A DNA stretch of 41,653 bases from Bacteroidaceae bacterium (GTDB lineage Bacteria > Bacteroidota > Bacteroidia > Bacteroidales > Bacteroidaceae): positions 1 to 41,653 of the forward strand of contig JAFZFZ010000086.1 in assembly GCA_017557005.1 (NCBI GenBank), read 5' to 3'. This document shows, piece after piece, positions 35,801-41,184 of this stretch (within the stretch, counting starts at the first letter, position 1; every line of letters begins with the position of its first letter). The notes below the pieces were generated by a model. The model saw nothing but the letters and a program-made list of their open reading frames with translations. It was not told the origin of the DNA and did no database searches. Made by a program: the position numbers and the translations under genes.

Positions 35801-36872
35801 GATTCGCTATACCATATTCCCAAGTTACCACACCTGTGCCACCTTGCTTTTCCAACAAGCTCAGTACGCCCGAACTGCTTCCTTGATTAATCTCTCCATT
35901 CTCGTCAGAATATAGGTCGTGCTGATAAAGCGTATAGCGCATACCCAAGTTCTTGACATTCTTCTTTGAAGTATTAACAAGTTCGGCGGTAATATTGAGA
36001 ACACCTGCTTCGTAGTTCTCATCCAAGTCGGGCTTCACCACGAGGTCGCGGATGCGTACCTGCGGACGGCTCTGGATAGCCACGGTGCGGAAGATACCGG
36101 GGAGGCGGAACATATCCTGTGCCTCGAGGAACGAAGCATCTGAAGAGCGATACACCTCTACAGCTACGGTATTCTCACCCTCCTTGAGGTACTTGGTGAT
36201 GTTAAACTCCGCATTGTTACGTGAGTTCTTTGAGAAACCTACATACTGGCCATTGATCCAGAGGTAGAAGAATGAGTCCACACCGTCAAAGTTGATGAAC
36301 ACCTCGCGGCCATCCCACGATGCAGGCACCTCGAAAGTGCGGAGGTACGAACCCACCTCGTTGCGGTGGTTATAGGTGGTCCAGTGGGTAGGAGGTGTAC
36401 GCATCACGCCACCTTTCCAGTCGTCCACAGCTACGCGGTGCTGGAAGATTACGGGCTGGTTCACATAGATGGGCGTACCGTACTTCTGCGAGCCATCCTT
36501 CTGGATACCGGCAATGTTCCACGATGAGGGTACTGCGAGGTCGTCCCAAGCAGAGGCGTCGAAGCCAGGCTTGTAGAAGTCGGCGGGGCGCTCATCGGGG
36601 TTCGGAGCCCAATGGAATTTCCATGTGCCGTTCAATGACTGCCAGTACTGGCTGTTTTCGGGCAGGTACTTGCGTGCGCTCTCTACGCTCTCAAACGAGA
36701 AGAAGTAAGCGTGCGGCTGCTCCTTGTTGAGCGACAGCGCTTCTACTGACTCCCACTCCTTGCCGGTGGGCTCGGCTTCGTTACCATAAAGGAAACCTTC
36801 GAGGGCGGGCGACTGAGCCGCCAAGTGCATGCAGGCAGCACCTGCAGCGATCAGGGAAAAGAATCTTTTCAT
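32835..36872 (-). CDS. Secreted multidomain GH2 beta-galactosidase with C-terminal discoidin (F5/8-C) domain
   Basis: This 1345-residue protein has a signal peptide (MKRFFSLIAAGAACMHLAAQ). GH2 sugar-binding, immunoglobulin-like and TIM-barrel domains follow, with general acid/base E534 (WSLGNEAGPGNN) and nucleophile E597 (HISEYAHSMGN). Next come a LacZ-type domain 4, a beta-galactosidase small-chain domain (about 830-1110), a short chitobiase-C-like segment (about 1160-1205) and an F5/8 type C domain (about 1210-1345) likely to bind carbohydrate. This is the layout of LacZ-like periplasmic enzymes of gut Bacteroidetes. I chose the ATG at 36872 for the signal peptide; an upstream frame to 36920 covers the promoter. 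No SusC/SusD pair is in view. Confidence 0.93.
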   Translation of the reverse strand: MKRFFSLIAAGAACMHLAAQSPALEGFLYGNEAEPTGKEWESVEALSLNKEQPHAYFFSFESVESARKYLPENSQYWQSLNGTWKFHWAPNPDERPADFYKPGFDASAWDDLAVPSSWNIAGIQKDGSQKYGTPIYVNQPVIFQHRVAVDDWKGGVMRTPPTHWTTYNHRNEVGSYLRTFEVPASWDGREVFINFDGVDSFFYLWINGQYVGFSKNSRNNAEFNITKYLKEGENTVAVEVYRSSDASFLEAQDMFRLPGIFRTVAIQSRPQVRIRDLVVKPDLDENYEAGVLNITAELVNTSKKNVKNLGMRYTLYQHDLYSDENGEINQGSSSGVLSLLEKQGGTGVVTWEYGIANPRKWTAEAPYRYTLVVELLDKKGRVLETVSTIVGFREVEIKDTKAEDDEFGLAGRYYYINGMPVKLKGVNRHESHPAVGHAITREMQEEEVMMMKRANINHVRNSHYPCDPYWYFLCDKYGIYLEDEANIESHEYYYGDASLSHPEEWRKAHVARVMEMAHATVNNACVVIWSLGNEAGPGNNFVEAYNALKAFDATRPVQYERNNDIVDMGSNQYPSIGWTRGAVTGKYGIKYPFHISEYAHSMGNAVGNLIDYWEAIESTNFFCGGAIWDWVDQSMYNYEKDGTRYLAYGGNFGDTPNDGQFVMNGIIFGDREPKPQYYEVKKVYQYVGVKMVDVEKGLIEVFNKNYYTPLNDYQIVWSLWKDGKQVTENQPVQGPRMALPARQKATYRLPYDFAALDANGEYFVKVQFLLGHDMPWAKQGYVQAEEQLAVKAAGVKPAINTVATGDKLQGEMNENNIRTIKGNGFEVQFDMAQGTIHQLTYGDEVVIAAGGGPRLNAFRAFVSNDNWCYQPWFQNGLHNLQHKAVDAATILNKDGSVVLTFTVVSQAPNGARLNSKNGRYDSGIHELVEQTNLPFGDEDFKFVTNQVWTVYSDGSIELQSAITSNNPSLVLARLGYEMQVPAEYEKFNYYGRGPVDNYNDRKTGAFIEQFGSTVAEQFDNWPKPMQMGNHEETRWASLTNKAGKGMLVVNEAPYAVSALAHSAMDLTMATHPHKLPKRDVTYFNVDAVVTGLGGNSCGQGGPLVHDRAFGAPTRMAFIIRPADAKGGADVATAGDKPLLMMQQKNGDITIESGIEGATVMYKIGTGRKAKAVKYTEPIPFRDGGTITAYYKEKPELKVTMTYAKIEKINTEVIFTSSEESGEGNARHLVDNDPNTIWHTMYSVTVAKYPHWVDLDAGDVKTITGFTYLPRQNGSNGNIKNYRLQVSDDAKTWSEPVAEGAFANDNKLKRVMLDKPVKARYIRFTALSSQAGDDFASGAELGILAE

Positions 36873-36917
36873 GATAGGATTATTGATTATTTTAAACATA
36901 CTTTCTCTAATATCGTG

Positions 36918-36925
36918 CAAAGATA
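36918..36925 (-). promoter_or_regulatory. GH2 gene promoter -7 element
   Basis: On the minus strand TATCTTTG (36918-36925) fits TAnnTTTG, 45 nt upstream of the start codon. A 10-bp direct repeat (AATTATTTGT then AATTATTTGC, 36949-36968) lies just upstream of it. Confidence 0.65.
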
Positions 36926-37040
36926 GCTATACTTATTCACATATTCATAATTATTTGTAATTATTTGCATTCAGTTTGCCCAGCCCTCTGTTTTTGGGGC
37001 GAAAGTACGCCATCGGCTCTACACTTCAGCAATAAATCGC

Positions 37041-37073
37041 GTGACAAATATGTGACAAAACTGTGACCGCCCA
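37041..37073. repeat. Three 11-bp GTGAC repeats upstream of the GH2 gene
   Basis: GTGACAAATAT (37041-37051), GTGACAAAACT (37052-37062) and GTGACCGCCCA (37063-37073) repeat with one-helical-turn phasing, about 115-150 bp upstream of the predicted GH2 -7 element. They look like regulator half-sites; this is inference. Confidence 0.5.
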
Positions 37074-37328
37074 ACAAACCTCAGCATAAGCGCAATGAGT
37101 CTGCATTGAAGTCCTACCCTACTCCCCTTTTCATGCCTTTTTATGTACAAATTTGTGTACAATTCTTCGTGCTATCCCAAAGTACACCAACAGTTTATGA
37201 CATCAAATGTGTACAATTGCTTCCGAGAGGGCTAACGCGAGAAGAATATTGGCAATCTCTATCAAAGATATTTCATTACATTCTTCCTCTGATTTCCCTG
37301 ATTCCCCTGATTCCACCCGTCTTCCATT

Positions 37329-37416
37329 TTTCTACTCGCAGTCAGAAGTATTTCTACTCGCAGTCAGAAACATTTCTATTCGCAGTCAGAAAACCTTCCG
37401 CTCGCAGTCAGAAACA
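37329..37416. repeat. Four 22-bp tandem repeats with hairpin potential
   Basis: Units are exactly 22 bp: 37329-37350, 37351-37372, 37373-37394 and 37395-37416. All share the core TCGCAGTCAGAA. In units 1-3 an outer TTTCT/AGAA(A) pairing plus ACT/AGT closes a CGC loop with one bulge (complete in unit 2), giving an array of small imperfect hairpins. The period is not a multiple of three, arguing against a peptide repeat. Confidence 0.85.
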
Positions 37417-37438
37417 ATCTTCGAGTCTTAAAAAAATA

Positions 37439-37606
37439 ATGGATAATATAGATAAGGATTGCAGTCTCAAGCAAAATGGCATAGCCAAGAAACTGGTCTG
37501 CCTGACCAAAGAGTTTTACATCGCGAAGCGACAAGATGTGTTTGTGAAGATTTCGAAAACAGAGAAAAAGAAGCGAGAAAAGGAATGTACACTTTTAGCA
37601 GCGTAA
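37439..37606 (+). CDS. Doubtful small basic ORF inside the inverted-repeat segment
   Basis: An ATG at 37439 opens a 55-codon frame encoding a lysine-rich peptide (MDNIDKDCSLKQNGIAKK at the start, KTEKKKREKECTLLAA at the end). It resembles no family I recognise. There is no promoter consensus directly upstream. The frame stays open further upstream only by running through the 22-bp repeats, which is unlikely to be coding. It could be a real small protein, a degraded gene end, or chance. Confidence 0.25.
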   Translation: MDNIDKDCSLKQNGIAKKLVCLTKEFYIAKRQDVFVKISKTEKKKREKECTLLAA

Positions 37607-37630
37607 TCCGCTGAACAACACAAGAGTTAA

Positions 37631-37690
37631 GCCAAGAAATTGTACACAAGCTTGTACACATATCGTATACAAAAAGTACAGTTTCTTGGC
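37631..37690 (-). terminator. Long imperfect hairpin after the orphan lipoprotein gene
   Basis: GCCAAGAAATTGTAC (37631-37645) pairs with GTACAGTTTCTTGGC (37676-37690) at 14 of 15 positions around a 30-nt interior. It begins 38 bp past the lipoprotein stop on the minus strand. It lacks a T-run, so it may be a structured 3' end rather than a classical terminator. Its left arm overlaps the right 18-bp inverted repeat. Confidence 0.55.
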
Positions 37691-37728
37691 ATAATTATTC
37701 CTTACGCTAATTCTTAGTCGCGATAAAT

Positions 37729-38358
37729 CTAGTGCAACCCTCCAAAATCTACATTCCGGTAGTCGCGAACATTACCATCGTGCCAGTTCTCCATTTCGGT
37801 ACGCCTATATACCGTGCGTGTCCTTACAACATGAGCGATGGGAATTCCCGATGCGGCCTCCCCTGTAGCTTGTCCCTGTGTTATCAAATATTCATCGTCG
37901 ATATAGACTACATAATCTCTGCTTCCTCCAAAAGCGAGATGTTGCTTCGTTGCATTAAACGCATACTTGTACAAGTGCTTGCACTCATTACCCGGTGTGC
38001 CAAGCCAAAGAGTAAGCTCCCCATTCTCGAATAGGCGAATATCTCTGCCAGCCCCGCTTCGTTCAAGAGTATTTAAGACATATTTTCCATTACTTTCCTC
38101 GCTCTCAATCAGATAGTAGTCATTCCCTTTCTTTCTGTAAAATCGATATAAAGCAACTCGTTCATAATAATATCCGTCAACGAATTCCTGAAACTCAGCT
38201 TCGGTATACTTTTTGCTGCCCAGCTGACTTGCCTTGATGCCTGTTTCGGGCACCTCATCCATTCTTATTGCAAAGCCTAAGCCATCATCGACCAACCCCT
38301 TCTCGCAAGAGCAGAGCGCGACAATGCTCATCAAAAACATAAATATCAGTTTCTTCAT
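37729..38358 (-). CDS. Orphan lipoprotein of unknown function
   Basis: The protein is 209 residues with a lipoprotein signal peptide (MKKLIFMFLMSIVALCSCEKG; Cys16 or Cys18). The mature part is mixed charged and aromatic (FVDGYYYERVALYRFYRKKG, IRLFENGELTLWLGTPGNE, GGSRDYVVYIDDEYLI) and looks beta-rich. I recognise no domain. The ATG at 38358 is used; an upstream ATG six codons earlier would only add MKQRSY. No good -7 element was found. A 42-bp sequence also found upstream of the Bro-N gene lies 88 bp before the start. Confidence 0.7.
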   Translation of the reverse strand: MKKLIFMFLMSIVALCSCEKGLVDDGLGFAIRMDEVPETGIKASQLGSKKYTEAEFQEFVDGYYYERVALYRFYRKKGNDYYLIESEESNGKYVLNTLERSGAGRDIRLFENGELTLWLGTPGNECKHLYKYAFNATKQHLAFGGSRDYVVYIDDEYLITQGQATGEAASGIPIAHVVRTRTVYRRTEMENWHDGNVRDYRNVDFGGLH

Positions 38359-38445
38359 ATAAGACCGTTGTTTCATTGTGTTAGGTTTTTTACACTAATT
38401 TATTGGGTGGTAAATTTATGGATAATTTATGAGAATTCATGTTAG

Positions 38446-38487
38446 AAAAAGAAAGGGAACGCAAATTGCCGTGTAATTGACCGCAAA
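38446..38487. repeat. Direct repeat, left copy, flanking the Bro-N gene
   Basis: This 42-bp sequence (core AAATTGCCGTGTAATTG) matches 39475-39516 at 39 of 42 positions in the same orientation, and weaker similarity continues on both sides. It lies 39 bp beyond the Bro-N stop codon. Confidence 0.85.
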
Positions 38488-38526
38488 TTATCATGAATTG
38501 GTGAGAAGCACCTTGCCACACTAATG

Positions 38527-39396
38527 TTATTCATTAGCTTCAGCCTCGTCTCCGAGCAATTCGGGTGACTGTTGTGCCTTGAAGAACTTTTGGGCAGAAA
38601 GCGGTGATATTACCTTGCGGCCAGTCTTCGACTCCAGTTGCTCGCGTGCCACACGTGCCACCTCACCGCCTTCGGCAGCGCACTGCATGTTTTCCTCCAG
38701 GTTTTGCGGGTCTTTGGCTTTGGTGATACTCGTAGTAGAGAGCTCGGCCAGCATATTGAGCACCAGTTCTTCGTTGGTCATATTATCGCGAAGATTCTCC
38801 TTCTTCAAGCCCTTGTACTGCTTATACTCCTTGGCGGTCTTGCCTGCCCATGCTTGGTAGATGATATCGGTGAGTGTGGCATATTGCACGCCTTCTTCCA
38901 CATTATGTAGCCGCCACTGGTCAGTAAGATCTTTGCGTATCTCAATACTCTTGAGGCGCTGGTTTATCCAATTATCAGAGTAACCCAGACGTTTGTAGTC
39001 GGCCATGGCTTGATGGATGCTCAACTCGGGATCCTGCATTTGGTCTACGCGCTCGGCTGCTACCTGAGCCATCCAACGCTTAAAGGGTTCTGCCTTGGGT
39101 GAGGGAACAGACTGGATGATACGGAAAAGCTGCTCGGTATCAGCAACATCGGTAAGTCGCATCTTGCCATCGGCGGCACGCATTTTCAACTGGTAACAAA
39201 TTGTTACCGGTTGGCCAGCCTCTTGCACAATACGGCCTTTGAGAACCTTCCAATACTTACGGGCTGTTTGGTAGTCGCTATCTGTCAATACTTGCACCAC
39301 ATCAACGATAGAGAAATACCATTTCTCCTGTTCGTCGTCCCATGCCGTGCGCACTCGCTTCTCTTCAAATAGTTTTATTGCTTCTTTTGTTCCCAT
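38527..39396 (-). CDS. Bro-N domain protein (phage antirepressor / DinD-like)
   Basis: This 289-residue protein has an N-terminal Bro-N DNA-binding domain (about 1-115) with KRVRTAWDDEQEKWYFSIVD, VVQVLTDSDYQTARKYWKVL and IQSVPSPKAEPFKRWMAQVA. A C-terminal region follows with LGYSDNWINQRLKSIEIRK, KTAKEYKQYKGLKKENLRDN and MTNEELVLNMLAELSTT, as in the DinD/antirepressor-like proteins common in Bacteroidetes genomes. Related proteins act as phage antirepressors or are DNA-damage inducible; the role of this chromosomal type is unclear. No phage genes are adjacent. It is bracketed by 42-bp direct repeats, suggesting gain or duplication as a unit. Confidence 0.85.
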   Translation of the reverse strand: MGTKEAIKLFEEKRVRTAWDDEQEKWYFSIVDVVQVLTDSDYQTARKYWKVLKGRIVQEAGQPVTICYQLKMRAADGKMRLTDVADTEQLFRIIQSVPSPKAEPFKRWMAQVAAERVDQMQDPELSIHQAMADYKRLGYSDNWINQRLKSIEIRKDLTDQWRLHNVEEGVQYATLTDIIYQAWAGKTAKEYKQYKGLKKENLRDNMTNEELVLNMLAELSTTSITKAKDPQNLEENMQCAAEGGEVARVAREQLESKTGRKVISPLSAQKFFKAQQSPELLGDEAEANE

Positions 39397-39419
39397 ACCA
39401 AGACTATGTTGTTATTTTG

Positions 39420-39427
39420 CAAAGATA
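39420..39427 (-). promoter_or_regulatory. Bro-N gene promoter -7 element
   Basis: On the minus strand TATCTTTG (39420-39427) fits TAnnTTTG, 23 nt upstream of the start codon. The right copy of the 42-bp repeat lies 48 bp further upstream. Confidence 0.6.
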
Positions 39428-39474
39428 GCACAAATCTTTTATACCACAGCACCTTATCCCTTTCTATCATGTTT

Positions 39475-39516
39475 AAAAAGAAAGGGAACACAAATTGCCG
39501 TGTAATTGTCCACAAA
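39475..39516. repeat. Direct repeat, right copy, flanking the Bro-N gene
   Basis: This copy is 39 of 42 identical to 38446-38487 in the same orientation and offset by exactly 1029 bp. It lies 46 bp past the stop of the small membrane protein gene at 39563. Each copy therefore follows a gene end and precedes the next minus-strand gene by about 80-90 bp. Confidence 0.85.
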
Positions 39517-39562
39517 CCATTATGAGTTTAGAAAATTATATTCTCAGTCCTATTCATTTATC

Positions 39563-39898
39563 TTACTTCACCAACAACGCAAAGTTGATATCTCCAGCAG
39601 CAAGGCTGCGCCCTATGGTGTAGCTGGTGTCGGCAAGTAGTGTGGTGTATTCTGTTGAAGAATATCTATTTTCGCGTGGCACGGCTATGCCAAGTACAAA
39701 GCCCAGTACGGAGGCTGCCACAAGCCAGTAAGGACTGATATGAAGACTTTTCTTTTGGGGACGAGGCTCATGTGTCTTATACCAGTCGGCACTGTGTTGT
39801 ACTTTTACGGGCGTCTCCACCTTTTGAGGAACAACCTTTTCAGTTTGCGCTTGCGCTGCATCAGTCATCGATGCCAGCCTATCATTGTCGCGAAGCAA
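39563..39898 (-). CDS. Small single-pass membrane protein of a sigma-factor locus, start uncertain
   Basis: The reading frame gives about 111 residues with a TTG start, or 101 from the in-frame ATG at 39868 (MTDAAQ). One membrane segment lies at about residues 56-74 (PYWLVAASVLGFVLGIAV), preceded by a basic, proline-containing cytosolic part. The layout resembles the membrane anti-sigma-like protein at 40644, and a short C-terminal tail (DTSYTIGRSLAAGDINFALL) follows. Upstream the frame stays open for DEDKTRIRPLL, which reads like genuine protein, but no ATG is in frame; one extra G at the ATGAAGAC (about 39924-39931) would supply one. A frameshift or a non-ATG start is possible. Confidence 0.6.
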   Translation of the reverse strand: MLRDNDRLASMTDAAQAQTEKVVPQKVETPVKVQHSADWYKTHEPRPQKKSLHISPYWLVAASVLGFVLGIAVPRENRYSSTEYTTLLADTSYTIGRSLAAGDINFALLVK

Positions 39899-40049
39899 AG
39901 GGCGAATGCGTGTCTTGTCTTCATCTTATGATTTGTGTTTGATTTTTTAGTTTTAGTTCATTTGTTCACTATAAAAACGCGTCTTTTCATAGTTGTATAC
40001 ACGCCACCTTGCCAATCGTTCGTTTTTTAACGTTTTTTGTTAAATGCAC

Positions 40050-40076
40050 GAAGGCCACCCCAACGGAGTAGCCTTC
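40050..40076 (-). terminator. Weak terminator-like hairpin after the DUF4252 gene
   Basis: GAAGGC (40050-40055) pairs with GCCTTC (40071-40076), with additional partial pairing inside. It lies 26 bp past the DUF4252 stop on the minus strand. The rest of the 39899-40102 gap is AT-rich, with no convincing promoter for the small membrane gene. Confidence 0.5.
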
Positions 40077-40102
40077 ATATATATCGTGTGATTCACCAAA
40101 TG

Positions 40103-40630
40103 TTACTCATTGCTAATTAAAGCTTGTACGTCTCTCGGCAAGAGTTCACCAGTAAATATCATTATCACATATTCGTCATCTGGACTATCTACAATCATTA
40201 CATATTCAGTACGATTGTTTTCCTCTTCCTTCATGTATATTGCCATCTTCTGGCCGTCTTCCTTGATGCGCACTATCTCTTCATAGCCGTTTGTTTCTTT
40301 TCGAGTAACAAATTCCTTGGTTTTCTGTTTTGATTTGATGCACTCGAAGTCCCCGTTCTTAGTAATAAAAGCGGTTTCCTTTCTCAGTGCCTCCATAATT
40401 TCGGGCTTATCTGTAGTAAGGATATATAGGCCGTCGAGCTTGCTGATAATCTTGTTTATATCCACATCGTCCACTTCGATGGGGAGTCCCTTCATAAAGC
40501 GAAACATGGTTTTGGATACGTAAACTGAAGTTACACCGTCCATGTCGGCATACTTATCGAAATAGTCGTGCTGCGCATTGGCGGCCAATGTACTGATAGC
40601 AATAAGTGCTGATAAAATTATTCGTTTCAT
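40103..40630 (-). CDS. DUF4252 domain protein, secreted
   Basis: This 175-residue protein has a signal peptide (MKRIILSALIAISTLAANAQ). The mature part starts DYFDKYADMDGVTSVYVSKTMF, matching the FxKFxxxDGVTSVYISK start of DUF4252, and continues with alternating hydrophobic strands to MIFTGELLPRDVQALI. The family is restricted mainly to Bacteroidetes and is usually found next to ECF sigma factor genes, as here (sigma, anti-sigma-like, DUF4252, with a 13-nt gap). Its function is unknown. The ATG at 40630 is preferred because it starts the signal peptide. Confidence 0.88.
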   Translation of the reverse strand: MKRIILSALIAISTLAANAQHDYFDKYADMDGVTSVYVSKTMFRFMKGLPIEVDDVDINKIISKLDGLYILTTDKPEIMEALRKETAFITKNGDFECIKSKQKTKEFVTRKETNGYEEIVRIKEDGQKMAIYMKEEENNRTEYVMIVDSPDDEYVIMIFTGELLPRDVQALISNE

Positions 40631-40643
40631 ATTATTGGTGGTT

Positions 40644-41165
40644 TTAGTTATTATCATCAAATTGTTTTAATTTCTCTATTTGTTGACTGACATTGCACTC
40701 TACCCTTTCTCCAGTCGCCATTGCCATGGCCACATAGCCATAGCCTTTGTTTAGTGCTGACGAGAGAGCGAGCAACGCCTCATATGTAGCGGTATAGGCC
40801 TCCTCGGGAGTGTCGAAGGTGTCGCGCGGAGTTGATGAACGATTGAATCGTAGGCTCACGCCAATGACCAATAATGTACAAGCGGCAATGCTTGCAGCAC
40901 GCCATAGGCGCGTGATGAGTTGACGTCGTATGGGACGGCTTTCTTGAACTTCCCATTCATCAATCTGCGCAGATAGGCGCTGCATGGCGGTAGCGTGTTC
41001 TTTAGTCGCATCAGCATGCAGAGAGAGTATCAACTGCTTGTCGCGTTCTAAATGGGTAGGCACTTCGGTCGTGGTAAGCATACTTACCAATTCGCGCTCC
41101 TCGTCTATGCTCAAATTGGCATCGAAATACTTCTCGATCCATTGTTCTATTCTTTTGGCGTCCAT
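40644..41165 (-). CDS. Putative membrane anti-sigma factor-like protein
   Basis: This 173-residue protein has an N-terminal cytosolic part (about 1-85) starting KRIEQWIEKYFDANLSIDEE, similar to the zf-less anti-sigma regions that pair with Bacteroidetes ECF factors. One membrane segment follows (about 88-105, AASIAACTLLVIGVSL), then a short outer tail. It lies directly downstream of the sigma factor gene (19-nt gap) and 13 nt upstream of the DUF4252 gene. The anti-sigma role is inferred from position and topology; no defined anti-sigma domain was recognised. Confidence 0.75.
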   Translation of the reverse strand: MDAKRIEQWIEKYFDANLSIDEERELVSMLTTTEVPTHLERDKQLILSLHADATKEHATAMQRLSAQIDEWEVQESRPIRRQLITRLWRAASIAACTLLVIGVSLRFNRSSTPRDTFDTPEEAYTATYEALLALSSALNKGYGYVAMAMATGERVECNVSQQIEKLKQFDDNN

Positions 41166-41184
41166 ATCATGTACCTTTTATCTA

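Larger units (their letters stand above)
37144..37658. repeat. 515-bp gene-poor segment bounded by 18-bp inverted repeats
   Basis: TGTACAAATTTGTGTACA (37144-37161) and, in reverse complement, TGTACAAGCTTGTGTACA (37641-37658) differ only at the two central bases; the match extends three bases further inward (ATT). Each arm is itself TGTACA-N6-TGTACA. Inside lie a 22-bp tandem repeat array, one doubtful small ORF and two more single TGTACA sites. No transposase or obvious target duplication is visible. Confidence 0.7.

Noticed and set aside
32835..36872. Polysaccharide utilisation locus around the GH2 gene
   Set aside because: No SusC, SusD or hybrid regulator gene is present on either side within the window.
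37329..37416. CRISPR array
   Set aside because: The 22-bp units follow each other directly with no spacers, and no cas genes are present.
37106..37606. 166-residue plus-strand ORF
   Set aside because: It runs through the 22-bp tandem repeats and non-coding-looking DNA, has no family resemblance, and its period does not fit codons. Only the last 55 codons are kept as a doubtful ORF.
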